Positions 1-11,450 of a stretch of 64,000 nt of DNA are shown piece after piece. Made by a program: the position numbers and the translations under genes. Within the stretch, counting starts at the first letter, position 1; each line of letters starts with the position of its first letter. Where the stretch lies: the NCBI GenBank assembly GCA_025266875.1, contig JALLLT010000005.1, positions 310,001 through 374,000 of the forward strand. Direction: 5' to 3'. Source of the stretch: Fennellomyces sp. T-0311. Its lineage: Eukaryota; Mucoromycota; Mucoromycetes; Mucorales; Lichtheimiaceae. Under the pieces are notes generated by a model. The model did no database searches. It had not been told where the DNA came from and saw nothing but the letters and a program-made list of their open reading frames with translations.

Positions 1-1671
1 ATCATGCTGGTATCCATGGACCAAAAGCTATCACACAACTGTATCGGTTTCTGGATAACCTAGTTGGCTAAAAAAAGAAGTTATGAAATGCAATGTATCG
101 CAGCTAGGTAAAACAAAAATTGAGTGTTACATGAGTGCATTTAATTTTGGCAATGCACAAAGGTGTGCTTTGGAACGCAAATAAAAGGAGGGTGTTTGGA
201 GCATAAGGCACTTTCGTCGTCTCGTAATCTAAATATACATAAGCATTGTAAAAGCGCGGTCAAGGTGTCTAATGAATTATGCATGCAATACCTGATTCAT
301 TTCAGCCTGTTTTGATCTGCTGTTAGCTAGTTTCAGGATTTTTCGAGATCAGTACTATCTCTGCATCTTAAAAGTGCTTCAATTATAAATATAGGACTAT
401 CAAGATAGTGGATTGCCCGTCATCCAACACAAATTTGGACTGTGATCCGCTTGAGAGGGGTTGCCTTGTTTGCATTCCAGTAACTAAACTCGGTACCACT
501 CAATTACATATTGGCTTTTTTTATAGCTCTTTGTCAATGTTGGGTAGTATACAAGGATACAGCCGCCGCACTTTGCTCGATATAATTTGCCTTTGCTGCC
601 TCGACTTTAATCGAGTGGATATAAAGCATACGCATCTTTTTCATTGTGTACTGTCCACTATGACTCTGATATTGTTGTGTTTCACCCACCATAATGGAAT
701 GGTTGCTCTGAACGTCCAATCACAACGTCGCATTTTGGTCGTCCTGTATACGTATAATTTACAAGGGAGATCCCGAAAAATTGGAGCTTGTGCTATGGCT
801 CTTTTCGTGATCGATACGTATTGACCATTTGTTTGTTTGCTAAATTCACAAATCAAGAACCTTTCCATTTGAATTACCAGATCAAAATAGTTGATGCAGT
901 ACCGCGCATATGCCAATAAGGTGGATCAGATCAAAACCAACCGGTTTGGGCTTTTTTCCTGATGTAGAAAGTAAAAAGTACGTGACAATCATCTAATAGT
1001 TGCTGTACGTAAAGCGAAAGACCGTCTCTGTGAACTTTAAGCATCTTTTGATCCGTCCTGTATACAGAAACTGTATGCAAAGTATGCGCGCCAGTTGATT
1101 GGTGGCGGTGGTGGTGTTCATCTTGAATTTTTATCTTGGTCTCCTTTTTTTTTTAAAAAAAAAAAGACATTTCTATGAAATCGTCGTATGCGTGGTGTGA
1201 TCTACGCATGTAGCCGATAAATGCTTGCTGAGAAACCGACTACTAGGTTACGCTCTTTATATAGTGTTTATCGCACTAACGAAAGACTATTGATTCCAGT
1301 TGATTTTTTTTCACTGGTGGTGCTTTTTTATGCGTCAGAGATAAAGTGACGTCCTCTAGATCATCTCTGAACTGCGACAATGATACGCAAAAAAATAATT
1401 GATACGTATCAGCTTTAAGATAAGGTGAGCAGCCTTATTTACTGACGCGATCTGATGGAAGAGCCATGGAGGGGCTTTATGCCGAATATCAAACGCATAT
1501 TCGCCATATGCGATAAAGGAAATCTCGGATACACACACACACACACGCATACCCAATATACGACAATTATCCAAAAGGAAAACATGTGACTAGCGCACTT
1601 CAGCCAAGAAAAAAGTGCGCCAGAAGACAAAAAACCACGTTTTCTTTTCTTCTTCTCTTATCTTTTTTCAA
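1..1671. other. Spacer without a supported gene
   Basis: No intact gene is recognised in these 1.67 kb. Coding-like but broken stretches lie at about 408-916 on both strands and match nothing I can name. A poly(dT)/poly(dA) palindrome sits at 1145-1165, and an AC dinucleotide run at about 1531-1548. The region directly before 1672 is pyrimidine-rich, as is common upstream of start codons in this window. Confidence 0.6.
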
Positions 1672-2057
1672 ATGTACTACGGTGCCATCATTTGGACAGT
1701 GATCGCTGTTGTCCTTCTGGTACTCTTGTTTTTGTTTTTGCGATGGCGTACAAAGCGAAAAGGTACTATTCTCCAAAGATTTCGTTGCGAAATGTAGACC
1801 CAAGCTGAATCTGATTTCTATCATTTCTAGAGAGATTTCGTCAACAAGAAATGGATCTAGAAGCAAGTCCAATTGGACAAGGAAGTCATCATAGTAATGC
1901 TGTTCATCCTGCAGTCAGCGATCCGCCGATCGCGTTGCCGCCGCCTGTATACCAACGCGAAAGCACGGTAGCATCATCCGATAGCAGCAGTGTGCATCAG
2001 GATGCCTTACAACCACCAGCTTACAAAGATCATATCAAGGATGTTCGGTATCTGTAG
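1672..2057 (+). CDS. Small single-pass membrane protein with two PY motifs
   Basis: Two exons, 1672-1762 and 1831-2057, joined across a 68-nt GT-AG intron (1763-1830), give a protein of about 105 residues. Residues 5-23 form one hydrophobic helix, followed by a basic stretch (RWRTKRKERFRQQ). This suggests a short outside N-terminus and a cytosolic tail. The tail carries PPPVY and PPAY, the PY motifs bound by WW domains of Nedd4/Rsp5-type ubiquitin ligases. The layout (short helix, basic stop-transfer, PY tail) is that of small membrane adaptors that bring Rsp5 to cargo in endosomes or vacuoles. I know no named family for it. The splice is well supported because it restores one frame across the helix and the PY tail. 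The adaptor role is inference. Confidence 0.6.
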
Positions 2058-5000
2058 CTTATTGTACCATATTGTATATTCAAATTTGCATCTCCTTTTT
2101 TTTATATTTTACCAACACGTTCGTAATATACTTGTTTTTACCGTGATAAACAATTTTCACAGAAATACGGCATTTACTTTGTTTAGGTACCAAATAGTTA
2201 TAACCAAAAAAGTAAGGTTTGAACCTTGATCCTAAAACTATAATAATTGTATGTGTTATCAAAATGCCATGTTCTTGCAACAAAGTTTAAGCTTAAATTT
2301 TTGAACAAGCCATTTTCCCTTTGCTATCCGCGATCTTTCAAAATCATTGCTATAACCCGAGGCTTTTTTTTCTCAAAAACTTGGAGTAATCTTATCATAC
2401 CAAGGTTTTATTTCATATACATGTGATATAAAAAGAAGCGAGCCTGTTGACAGGAAATCTCAGTTTTTTTTTGCCATAGTGTGACAAACAAATAAAGTTT
2501 GTCGGAATAAGGTTTTCCTGGTAACTTGGGCCTGTCATACAATATAGCATGAAATCAGTAAAATCTTGTGATCGCCCATACGTCGTACGGTAACGCAATT
2601 ATTACGTCTACCAATTTCATAATATACTTTTACACAAGCAACATTTTTCATAACACTCCGTGTATGTATGTGGCAAGAAACCGAGTAAAAATTGCAAAAG
2701 CTTAACTTTAACTCAAGCGCCAGTTAGGTGGCCGGACAGTGAGCAAACGCCCAAGGAAATTAGATATACGCCAAAAATACCAAAGAGCAGTTTCTCAATA
2801 GACTGTTAGTCTTTACCATTTCACATTTTCTTCCATCAGACCAGCCTTTTTTTTCGCCTTTTCAAATGTTCCGCGTCTCTCTTTTCGTCTCTTACCACAA
2901 GGAAGCGACCACATACCTGTACGAGGGAGAGATCTAAAAGTTTTTTTTTTTAAAAAAAAAAAGTCAATCCATATGCAATTGTTTTTTTTACCTACGCGAT
3001 GTATTCATGCCATCATTTACCCATCGAAACTGCCTTCCTCAACCAAGCTCTCTTCTTTAGCTACGTATCAAGGGTATTCGGCGCTTTCATATGTAAAGAA
3101 AGCGATTGATGTCGTGCTAAAGTCACACAAGTTGGTTTAGCTGGCGTAGCTCTCGTTATCTTGAAGAAAGATAAAATAATCGATGCGACTTGTACGTATT
3201 GCTCATGCAGTGATGGTTAGGAGCCTGATATTTGTTAAGCGATCCTGATGACCTCTTTAAGCAATGGTGGGGTCCAGTGTACGTAGTGCAAAATTCTGGA
3301 ATACGATTGATTGTCGAAGGATTGTTCAGGCGCAGCAACTTGTCTATCATGAAATTGTCGCCTTGCTGTTTCGCAAAAACCATGGAGCCACAAATTTCTA
3401 GGATATGCAGGTTTTATATCTTAACTATAAAAGTAAACGAAGACCTCAAGTTACCGCGTCGATATATGCCCAAAGTGAACACACGGCTTTGCCGTTCGAG
3501 GAGACGGATGATGGTTGAGAAAACGTGTTTAGTGCCACCTTATTTATTCGGATATCCTTGCACTGTTACTTCAACGCTGTTGTAGTCAAAATGTTCCCGT
3601 TTTTCCATCCGATCAACTTTGCTTCCCGTAATCAAATCGAAACAATAGTCCAATGTGTTAATTTTTTTCCGTTGTTCAGTTGAAGAGCGTGTTTTTGTTT
3701 GCGATATCTCTTGAGGCTTGGTGTAGGTGTTCTCTGTTACAAAGCACCAGGATACCATCAACGTTTTCCATTTCCTGGAAAATGGTCAGACGAATGGATG
3801 TATGCTTTTTATGGCATGGGTCGTCTGGATGACTGTTGATGGTCACATACACAGAACTTGCGATTTTTGGTATCAATGTCCCCGGATTTAGATCCGTGGT
3901 TCTCGACGCTTGCTTCAATCCTTGTGGAAGAGATGCCGTAGTAACAGTAACTGGACTCTCAAGATATCGGGAGTCAATATTTTTTTTAATGTGCTGTCCA
4001 TGGGATTCGCGTAGTATATTATTCTTGGCAAAGAACCCCTAGCATATATACATATATCAATCAGTGAAACTTCCAGGCTATGATATAATACGCATATATA
4101 CTGCATTCTGATCTAAACTATGATTGTTATACTCTAGCGATAGATGGAGCCTGTCAGCAAGCAGCTCGCATCGGCTATACAGAGGTCTCAGTCGATGTAT
4201 ATTGACAGATGATTGCCTTCCTCCAGCAGCAACGAACCGTTATTCATCCAAAGAAAAAAAAAGTTCATCAAAAACGGTTGATGATAAGGTGGTATACTAG
4301 AGTGTCGTATCCTGACATACCAGTCATCCATTGTCTACATACCTTTCCATCTCAGCCTTTGTTACATCGGTTCCTTTATTTCGACATCAACAACCGCACA
4401 GTTATCTATTGGCCTGTTCACTGGCTTGTGTGTCAGTGAGACCTTGATCTGGGTTCAGACTTCAAGAAGGACCATTCACGTTAACTTAGTCTCTGCATGA
4501 TTATCCGCTCCTTCGTAATAAGGCAGTATGGTCATTAGGGATTACGGCGATAACACGGATTCGGCTCTGATAGAAAAGCATTCACCTTCTCCGTCCCGAC
4601 TCATCATCATTATAAATAGAGAGTAATTTTTCTCAATAAAACATTATCTTATTTTTGGTCTCGTCATTTGAAGCTTTCCAATTGAGCGATACCACATAGA
4701 GGCTTCGTGCGGAAAAGCCCATCTATGCCGTTACTCTCTTGTTCAACCTGGAGTGACAGGGTGCTTGCTCACCTACTTGCTGTGCCAACCACTGTGACCG
4801 TACCAGTGGGCATTGTAAGTGACGTCCGATCTATAGAAATAATTGTGCAGCTGATGCCTGGCACTTTCCTTTGGCATATCCCCTTTGAATTCCAGTGCCA
4901 TTGCCATTGAGGACCATCATTTTTGAGTGTCCACGAGTTATTTTACGTGCATATGTATTAATAAATGGTTTCGACCCCTGGAAACAAAGCCTACGATTTT

Positions 5001-5121
5001 AGAATCGCTGGTATTGTCATTATAGGAAATGACTGACCGATTACGTACACTCTTAAATTTTATTTTCTGATTACTTGTTGACATTATTTATCATAAAATA
5101 TGTATTGATTGGATATATAAA
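2058..5121. other. AT-rich spacer with decayed coding-like stretches
   Basis: Three kilobases without a supported gene. A perfect T11A11 palindrome lies at 2941-2962. Open stretches at 3232-3585 and 3836-4042 (+) and 3676-3918 (-) read like protein but are broken by stops and frame changes, with no clear family. They may be old mobile-element debris. Confidence 0.55.
2941..2962. repeat. T11A11 palindrome
   Basis: Eleven T followed directly by eleven A form a perfect 22-bp palindrome. A near-identical T10A11 tract occurs at 1145-1165, 1.8 kb away. Confidence 0.8.
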
Positions 5122-7221
5122 TCACTTTATATAATCCGTACATGATACAGCCTTAATAATGCTATTACTATCCATTGGGGCTAGGCTGAATTCCTTTTCC
5201 ACATGAAGATGTGACTCTAAATCAGTGTAGGACATACTAAACATATCTACAACGAGTGCAAGACCAGGCATTGGGTACCGGCGGTAAACGGAGAGATATT
5301 CTTGTTCCCGTGTTTGTATGAATGCTTTTAATGGTGACAATGATGGTGGAATTTGATTGTCCGACGGCATCCGCGCATGAATCGCACGTGCGCCTTCGAA
5401 AGATTTGCGTTGTAAGCTCTTGGGGACTTTGGCATTTGGACAGCAAGCGATTGCAGTTAGCGTATTGAAAGCACAAGACAAAAATTCAAAGGTCACTACG
5501 CGATCTATATTAGCCTCGGCGGTGGCAACGAAGCAAAAAAAAAACTTACATGGTGATAAATCCTGTTCTGGACCAGTAACCATCTGCAAGATAGCACTGA
5601 GCAGTAGATGACACGACTGTATTCCTGTCGATACTGCTCTTTCGCTCAATTTTTCCAAGATACCCGTGTTACCTTGCACTTGTTCGTCGGACAATAACTT
5701 TGGATTAATCAAGCATGCATTGATCTGTAGCATATTGTAATGGGCATAGGCAAACACTAAGCATTTCGCAAACGACGTATTCTGTTTCAATGCCGCTTCG
5801 GCTTCTTTTCCACAAAAGACATCACACAATCGAAAGTGCGGTGGGAGGTTGTTCCACCAACGCCTGATGATGCTGTCGCTCTCAAATATCATGGCCAGAC
5901 TGATAGCGGTCACCGGATTTTCTGTGAAAGCCTAGAATGGATCGGTTAAGTAAAAAAGTATCATCCAGGTGTAATTATTCAATCACGCACGATAACATGG
6001 TGTATACAGGGATTGTTGGAAATCTCGAGTAGATGGTTATACATGTCAATGTACATGCAGGTTTCCTCGTCCTCCCCAGGTATTTTTTCCGAGAACATGA
6101 TTTTTGGCCAGGGAAGATCTGGGGCTCCATCCATGATAAGGTCGGTAAGTTTGAGCATCCGTGTGGCATACAAGGAATGGCGTTGGAGCAGAATGGATTC
6201 CACAGATGGCTCGGGAAGTTCAAGATACATTGGTTCAAGTTCCTTGCAAAGCAAGTACGAAATGGTAATCCATCGACGACTTTCTTGTGGCTGCAGAAGT
6301 ACAAACGTTAAGAAATGATTAAGAAATGAGATTGTAAAGATCGTTTCAAGCTTTCGTGAGGGGTCGTCAAAAATGTCGTCTAGGATATCTTTGGATTTGA
6401 CGTAAAAGAACTCGGCGATTCGGCGTCGTTCAGCAGCAGAATAGATATGTAGTACATCACGAGACATGCAAAGAGTATGTGCGCAGATGGCAAGTGTGAT
6501 TGGACATGAGAAGGGATCAGACAGGCCATTATAGTGTTCGAGAAATGCGGGTGCAAAAAGGAACGGGAGTTTGGGATTGCTGATTTTCAGATACGAGTGA
6601 ATCAACTTGTCCATGAAGGGTCGCATCTCGGATAAGGCAAAGGGCATGGATCCGGGTGAGGGAAGGACATAGACCTGGGGAGTGATAGCCCGCAGAAATA
6701 GTCGGCAGGATGCATAGACGAGGGTCGACATTGATTTCTTCTGGAATTGAAACGGTGTTATTTTGACAAGGCCGTTGAATGGCGAGAGGTATCGTAGGGA
6801 TGCTTGGTTGAACATGATGAGCTCCTCAATACTTGATATTTGGGTGTGGAGTTTGAGTTGCCCGTTTTCGATGGTCAATTTCCATTCCATGGTTTGTTGT
6901 CGTTGTTTCTCCTGGCAACGAACAAGCTCATGTTTCACTTGGTCCAGCGCGGTTTCCAGTTGCTTGATTTGGTGATTCCAGTAACTCAACGCTTTAGGAA
7001 CGTATTCACGAGGCAGAATATCATCGTCATTGTCGCTACTGGATTCATGAGCGAGAACACAATCGATTCCATGGTTGGTACAGAAATCACAAGCAATGGA
7101 GTGTGTCGTCCAGGTGCATTTCTTTTGACGCTTCTTGCAGGCTGGCAATGGTGATCATGAGATTGTAAAATCGCGCTGCTTACACATGCTACCTACCTCT
7201 GCAAGGGTATTTGCAGTTCAT
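5122..7221 (-). CDS. Zn2Cys6 zinc-cluster transcription factor
   Basis: Fungal binuclear zinc-cluster regulator of roughly 650 residues. The cluster is split by an intron. A 25-nt first exon (7221-7197) encodes MNCKYPCR plus one base. After a GT-AG intron (7196-7142), exon 2 continues ACKKRQKKC. The joined motif is C-x2-C-x6-C-x8-C-x2-C-x6-C, complete. A coiled-coil-like stretch (about residues 60-100) follows, as is usual for dimerising zinc-cluster proteins, then a long helical region resembling the fungal-specific transcription factor domain. A second intron (about 5989-5923, GTGCGT...TCTAG) joins the last part, which ends at 5122. An in-frame 45-nt stretch at 5505-5549 (GTAAGT...ATATAG) may be another intron. 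DNA target and regulon are unknown. Confidence 0.8.
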
Positions 7222-8674
7222 GGCGCAGTAAGGTGTGACAAAGCACTGACTCGTTTAATTATAGAGACAACCTGGCGTGCCATTGTTGCACCATTCCTAT
7301 CAGGATACTCAAAGGCATATGTATCCATGCGCGACCGGCCAACAAACAATAGAACTACATTTACAATTTGTTCATACAGTTATCTCTTCCTACCGGCAAG
7401 GCCCTCCCACTCAAATCGTCCTATTCAAGTATCACCCCAAGCGATCATGTGTGTACCCAGTCTCCATATACGTGGAAAACCCCAAGTGGTGGGAACTCTC
7501 TGTATAGACTTTTATGTTACACAGTCCTTGTTGAAGATGTCAAGACGCGACATACCATCAGAAATAGCCTCGTACGTACTTGGCAGTAGTGAGATCGTCG
7601 ATCGTATCCTTTTATTATTTCACGGATGATCCGAGAGATCGATTGATAAACGTATCTCGGTGAAGCATTGTCTCTACGTAATACTTTACGCCGTTAGCGT
7701 TACTCGATGCCCCTATAATTTCTCTACAAAACGTACCTATATGTCAAGGAGATCCAATCGCTGATCAAGTCATTAAGCGTACCTGCAAGCACCTAATGGA
7801 TCTCTGCTGCCAGCTCAAAGCGACGAACGAAAAAAAAGTAATATTTTTATCTCCCCAATTAGCTCCACGGGATTCTTTGGAGTTCAATTTGTTAAATGCG
7901 GTTTACTGGTGCGGATCCACCCTTTAAATGACTGTAATCGGCTAGGAAGAACTGCCAGGTTCTAGGTTTTAGCCTTACTCTTGCCTACTATGCACAGAAG
8001 ATGATATGTTCAGCCTTTCTACTTATTTTACAACCTTGTTTCTACCGCGTTTTGTAATAGAGTATTTCGTCCAAGTGTTCAACGCACCAGAAAACGCTGA
8101 TTGGCGCTGACTTTTTACATACTCTCTACTATGTTATTTCCTACGTACTCCATCTTGGAATACATTCGCGAGAACGCGTTCAAAAGTTCATTTCGATTCA
8201 TATAGTCGCATCAAACTGCAGAACTTGCGCATGTGTTCAAGACCGGATGCACGGATTTCTTTTCTTTTTGGAGCAGACATGGTGGCTGTACGTTTGTTCA
8301 AACAGACCTTCCTACTTGTTATCCTGGACCAGATTTGTTCTTAGGATAGTTTTCCACAAGCAAACCATATACAGCTAGGGCGTTTGGCAATATATAAAAG
8401 TCATCATACATAAATTAAACGAAGCCCAATACAGTAATAATTTGCCTACCCTTGACCCGTGACCTGGTACGACTGGATCACACGCCCATTCAATCCATGC
8501 TGATCTGGATGATGGACCATTTCAGAAATCACAGGCACTGTGCATGGATGGACAACTTTAAACATCAGAGGGTGGATCGAGCAGCAGGTGATTGATGATA
8601 ATGCTATTTTTTTAATCGTGATGGGATTTTTGTACACCGAATCTCTAGAGTTATTATTTAACAGAAAGGAAGCT
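7222..8674. other. Spacer, no gene seen
   Basis: This stretch holds the upstream region of the zinc-cluster gene and the 3' flank of uL3m. A TATAAAAG sequence lies at about 8392-8399, but no matching gene follows. Open frames here are short and do not look like proteins. Confidence 0.6.
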
Positions 8675-9748
8675 TTAAAGAGCAGTGGGGAATGGTGGTG
8701 GGTAGGCTTCCTTTGGGTACCGCTTTTCAGCCTTGAGTTTGACTGCGTCTTTGATCTTGACAAACTGATCATCAAAGCCAGGCACCGATCCCTTGACGTA
8801 GAGCAAGTTTTCTGCGGGATCCACCTTGACAACCTAACGTTTCCCAGATTGAGCACAAATGACATGACTGGATCCACATTCGCCTTTCTATACCTTCAAG
8901 TTTTGCATCGTGACACTCTTGCCACCCATGCGACCCGCCATCTTTTTACCCTTGAACACTCTGCTTGGCCACTGCCACCGTGGTCAGCAAGACTCATTTC
9001 CATTGTAAGTCCCAACTTTATATCTACCTTGCGTTGACCTGTTGAACCTGCGGAACGATGCGTTAATGAAACACCGTGGGATGCGGGCAAACCGGCAAAG
9101 TTCCATCGTTTCATGACACCAGCAAAGCCTTTGCCGATGCTACAGGATGTACGTAATCAGTAAAAAAAAAGACGCTGTTGCAGCCCAATGGAGTAAAAAC
9201 GTACGAAGGAGCGGAAATGTCAACAAATTGTCCAGGTACAAAGTGGGACGCGTTCAATGGAGTGCCAATGGGCAACAACGCATCCTCTGTCACGCGAAAT
9301 TCGACGAGCTTTTGTCGTAAGCCAACGCCCAGCTTTTTAAAGTGTTCTATCAAGGGTTTCGACACGTTTTTTTCTGTCTTTAACGTGCTGCCGATTTGCA
9401 ATGCGTTGTATCCGTGTTTTTCGACCGTGCGTACGTCCGTAACAATGACATTTTCCAACTAGTTGGTGCATGTTTAATAAATAACGGATACTGGGCTATG
9501 GCAAGGGAAAGCGAAAAAAAATAGAGTACCTGAAGGACGGTAATGGGCATACGAACACCTGTTTCGTCCCACATGGAGGTCATGCCCTTTTTGCGTGCAA
9601 CAAGACCTGTTCGAACGGACTGAGGTGTGAATGTAGCTTCAGGAGCGGCGGCGGGAGCGGCAGTAGCGGCGGTCCTTGCCCATTGAGCGACCGGGCCGGC
9701 CAGTGTTCGACCGAAGAGTGAAGTACTGGTCAGTAATTTGAGCGACAT
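8675..9748 (-). CDS. MRPL9: Mitochondrial large-subunit ribosomal protein uL3m
   Basis: uL3 family protein of the mitochondrial ribosome (bL3-like, yeast Mrpl9), about 270 residues. Five exons are needed. The first starts at ATG 9748 with a basic, Ala-rich presequence suited to mitochondrial import, then [17 protein letters not shown], typical of the uL3 N-terminus. Exon 2 (from 9458) holds [19 protein letters not shown]. Exon 3 holds the [18 protein letters not shown] loop. Exon 4 holds [14 protein letters not shown], the conserved uL3 motif. The last exon ends in [16 protein letters not shown] and stops at 8675. All joins restore the family sequence. The start lies 148 bp from the divergent MAK11 start, so the two probably share a promoter. 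Confidence 0.9.
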
Positions 9749-9896
9749 GACACGACGAAATAGGTTGTCAACACGGCGGGGATGAAGGGGGTTGGCAAGC
9801 CTACAGTGACCGGATTTCTTTTTTGTGCGGGGCTTGGATAACGCTTGGTCAAATTAATGCTGCTTGGAAGAAGCCGCTCTTCTTTTTTTGTATACA

Positions 9897-11271
9897 ATGG
9901 CAACCCCATCAAAGAAACGATCCAGACAAGATCCAGACCTGGATTCCGAGAAACCGGCAAAGAAACAGGTGCTTGATGGCGAATCGGCGCTGGATTCCAT
10001 TCTGGCACCCAAGAAAGCGTATGCGCCCGACGACGAAGACTTTCGAATTGTTACGGGCACCTACGAACGCATTTTATACGGCATCAATGCTTACTGGAAG
10101 AAGGGCGAGCAGGTGGGTGTATTTGCATACAGACAAGCGAGACTTCTTGCTTATGTCTTTGGATGGATACAGGGTCTTGATTTGGAACCGGTGTTTATTG
10201 TGCCAGCCCACACGGGTCTGATACGTGCGGTGGCGATCGGTGGGCAGTTTCTGGCGTCGGGCAGCACGGACGAATTGATTCGATTATACGACGTAAAGAA
10301 GCGAAAAGAGTACGGATTACTCGGCGGACAGCACGCGGGGGATGTGACAGATATCCAGTTCTACGGCAAATACATGCTTTCGGCCAGCGAAGATAAAACC
10401 ATCTGCATATGGCGGAAAAGCGACTGGGAGTATTTGAAAACATTGAAGGGTCACAAGTAAGGCAGCCAAGGACGCATCCCAATTGGAGCAGCCCATTGAC
10501 GGATGTTGCAACATATATAGGGGTCGGGTCAATTCGGTCGCCATCCACCCGTCGGGCAAAATCGCGCTCTCGGTGTCGAGCGACAAGACGGTGATTGTGT
10601 GGAATCTGATGACGGCGCGCAAGGCCAGCATGAACAAGCTGGGGCAAGGTAAGGGCGGGAGGATACGATTGGATGATTCATGCTAAAGCGGGGGGTGAGA
10701 CGTGTAGAGGGATTGTGCGTCGCATGGAACAAAAGTGGAGACAGATATGGCATTCTGTTTGATCGGCAAATTAAAATCTACAATGTTGCTGTAAGTCATC
10801 ATGCAAGGAAGGTTTTTGGGGGGTGGGGAATGGAGGATAAGCGTGGAAAAAAGGGTGAGCGTTGTGTAACCCCAACGCATTTTCCAGGATGCAAAAGTCG
10901 CCAGCACCATTTCGCATCGTTCGCGCTTCCTGTGCATGCGATACCACACGATCGACGATAAGGAATACATCATCAGTGGCCACGAAGACAAGACGGCGCG
11001 CATTTGGGACGCGTCGACGGGTGCGCAGGTGTGCGAGCTTGCGGGCCACAAGTTCCGCGTCAAGACGCTGACGACGATCGAGTCCAAGGCGGTGAGCGTG
11101 CTTGTCACGGTGTCATCCGACGGGGTGATCAAATGCTGGGACATTGAGCGGACGCTGACGCAAAAGGAGGGAGTGATGCTGGGCGAATACGATACCAAGA
11201 GCCGCGCAACGTGTTGCACTGCGCACGTCGGGTTTGGACAGAGCGGCAGGAAGGAAGAAGAGCATGAATAA
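9897..11271 (+). CDS. MAK11: MAK11/PAK1IP1-like WD40 ribosome-biogenesis factor
   Basis: WD40 protein of about 370 residues matching yeast Mak11 and animal PAK1IP1, nucleolar factors of 60S subunit assembly. Five exons give a continuous reading. After a basic N-terminus with likely nuclear signals (KKRSR, KPAKKQ) come the family-typical IVTGTYERILYG and then WD repeats: LASGSTDELIRLYD, MLSASEDKTICIW, ALSVSSDKTVIVWNL, ISGHEDKTARIWD and VTVSSDGVIKCWD. Introns are GT-AG. Examples are GTGGGT...ATACAG after KKGEQ and GTAAGT...TTCCAG after IKIYNVA. The ATG at 9897 is chosen because the longer upstream reading would need a non-ATG start. It is divergent from uL3m, which couples a mitochondrial and a cytosolic ribosome gene. 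Confidence 0.88.
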
Positions 11272-11450
11272 AGAAAAAAAAAGAAAATGAAGCTTGATAT
11301 GGCAACTGTTCAATTGTGACAACAAAAAAAAAACCAATTTCAGGAGTGGGGAGGCATTTGAAACTTGGAGAGAGAGCCTTTGTCCTTTTTTTCTCTTCTC
11401 GTCATACCCAAATAACTAAGCGCCTTTGTGCAGGTCGGACGGTTAAAAAA

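Noticed and set aside
9864..9896. Longer N-terminus for MAK11
   Set aside because: It would need a TTG start. The ATG at 9897 opens the usual basic N-terminus.
10195..11219. Minus-strand open frames over MAK11
   Set aside because: Antisense shadows of WD40 repeats.
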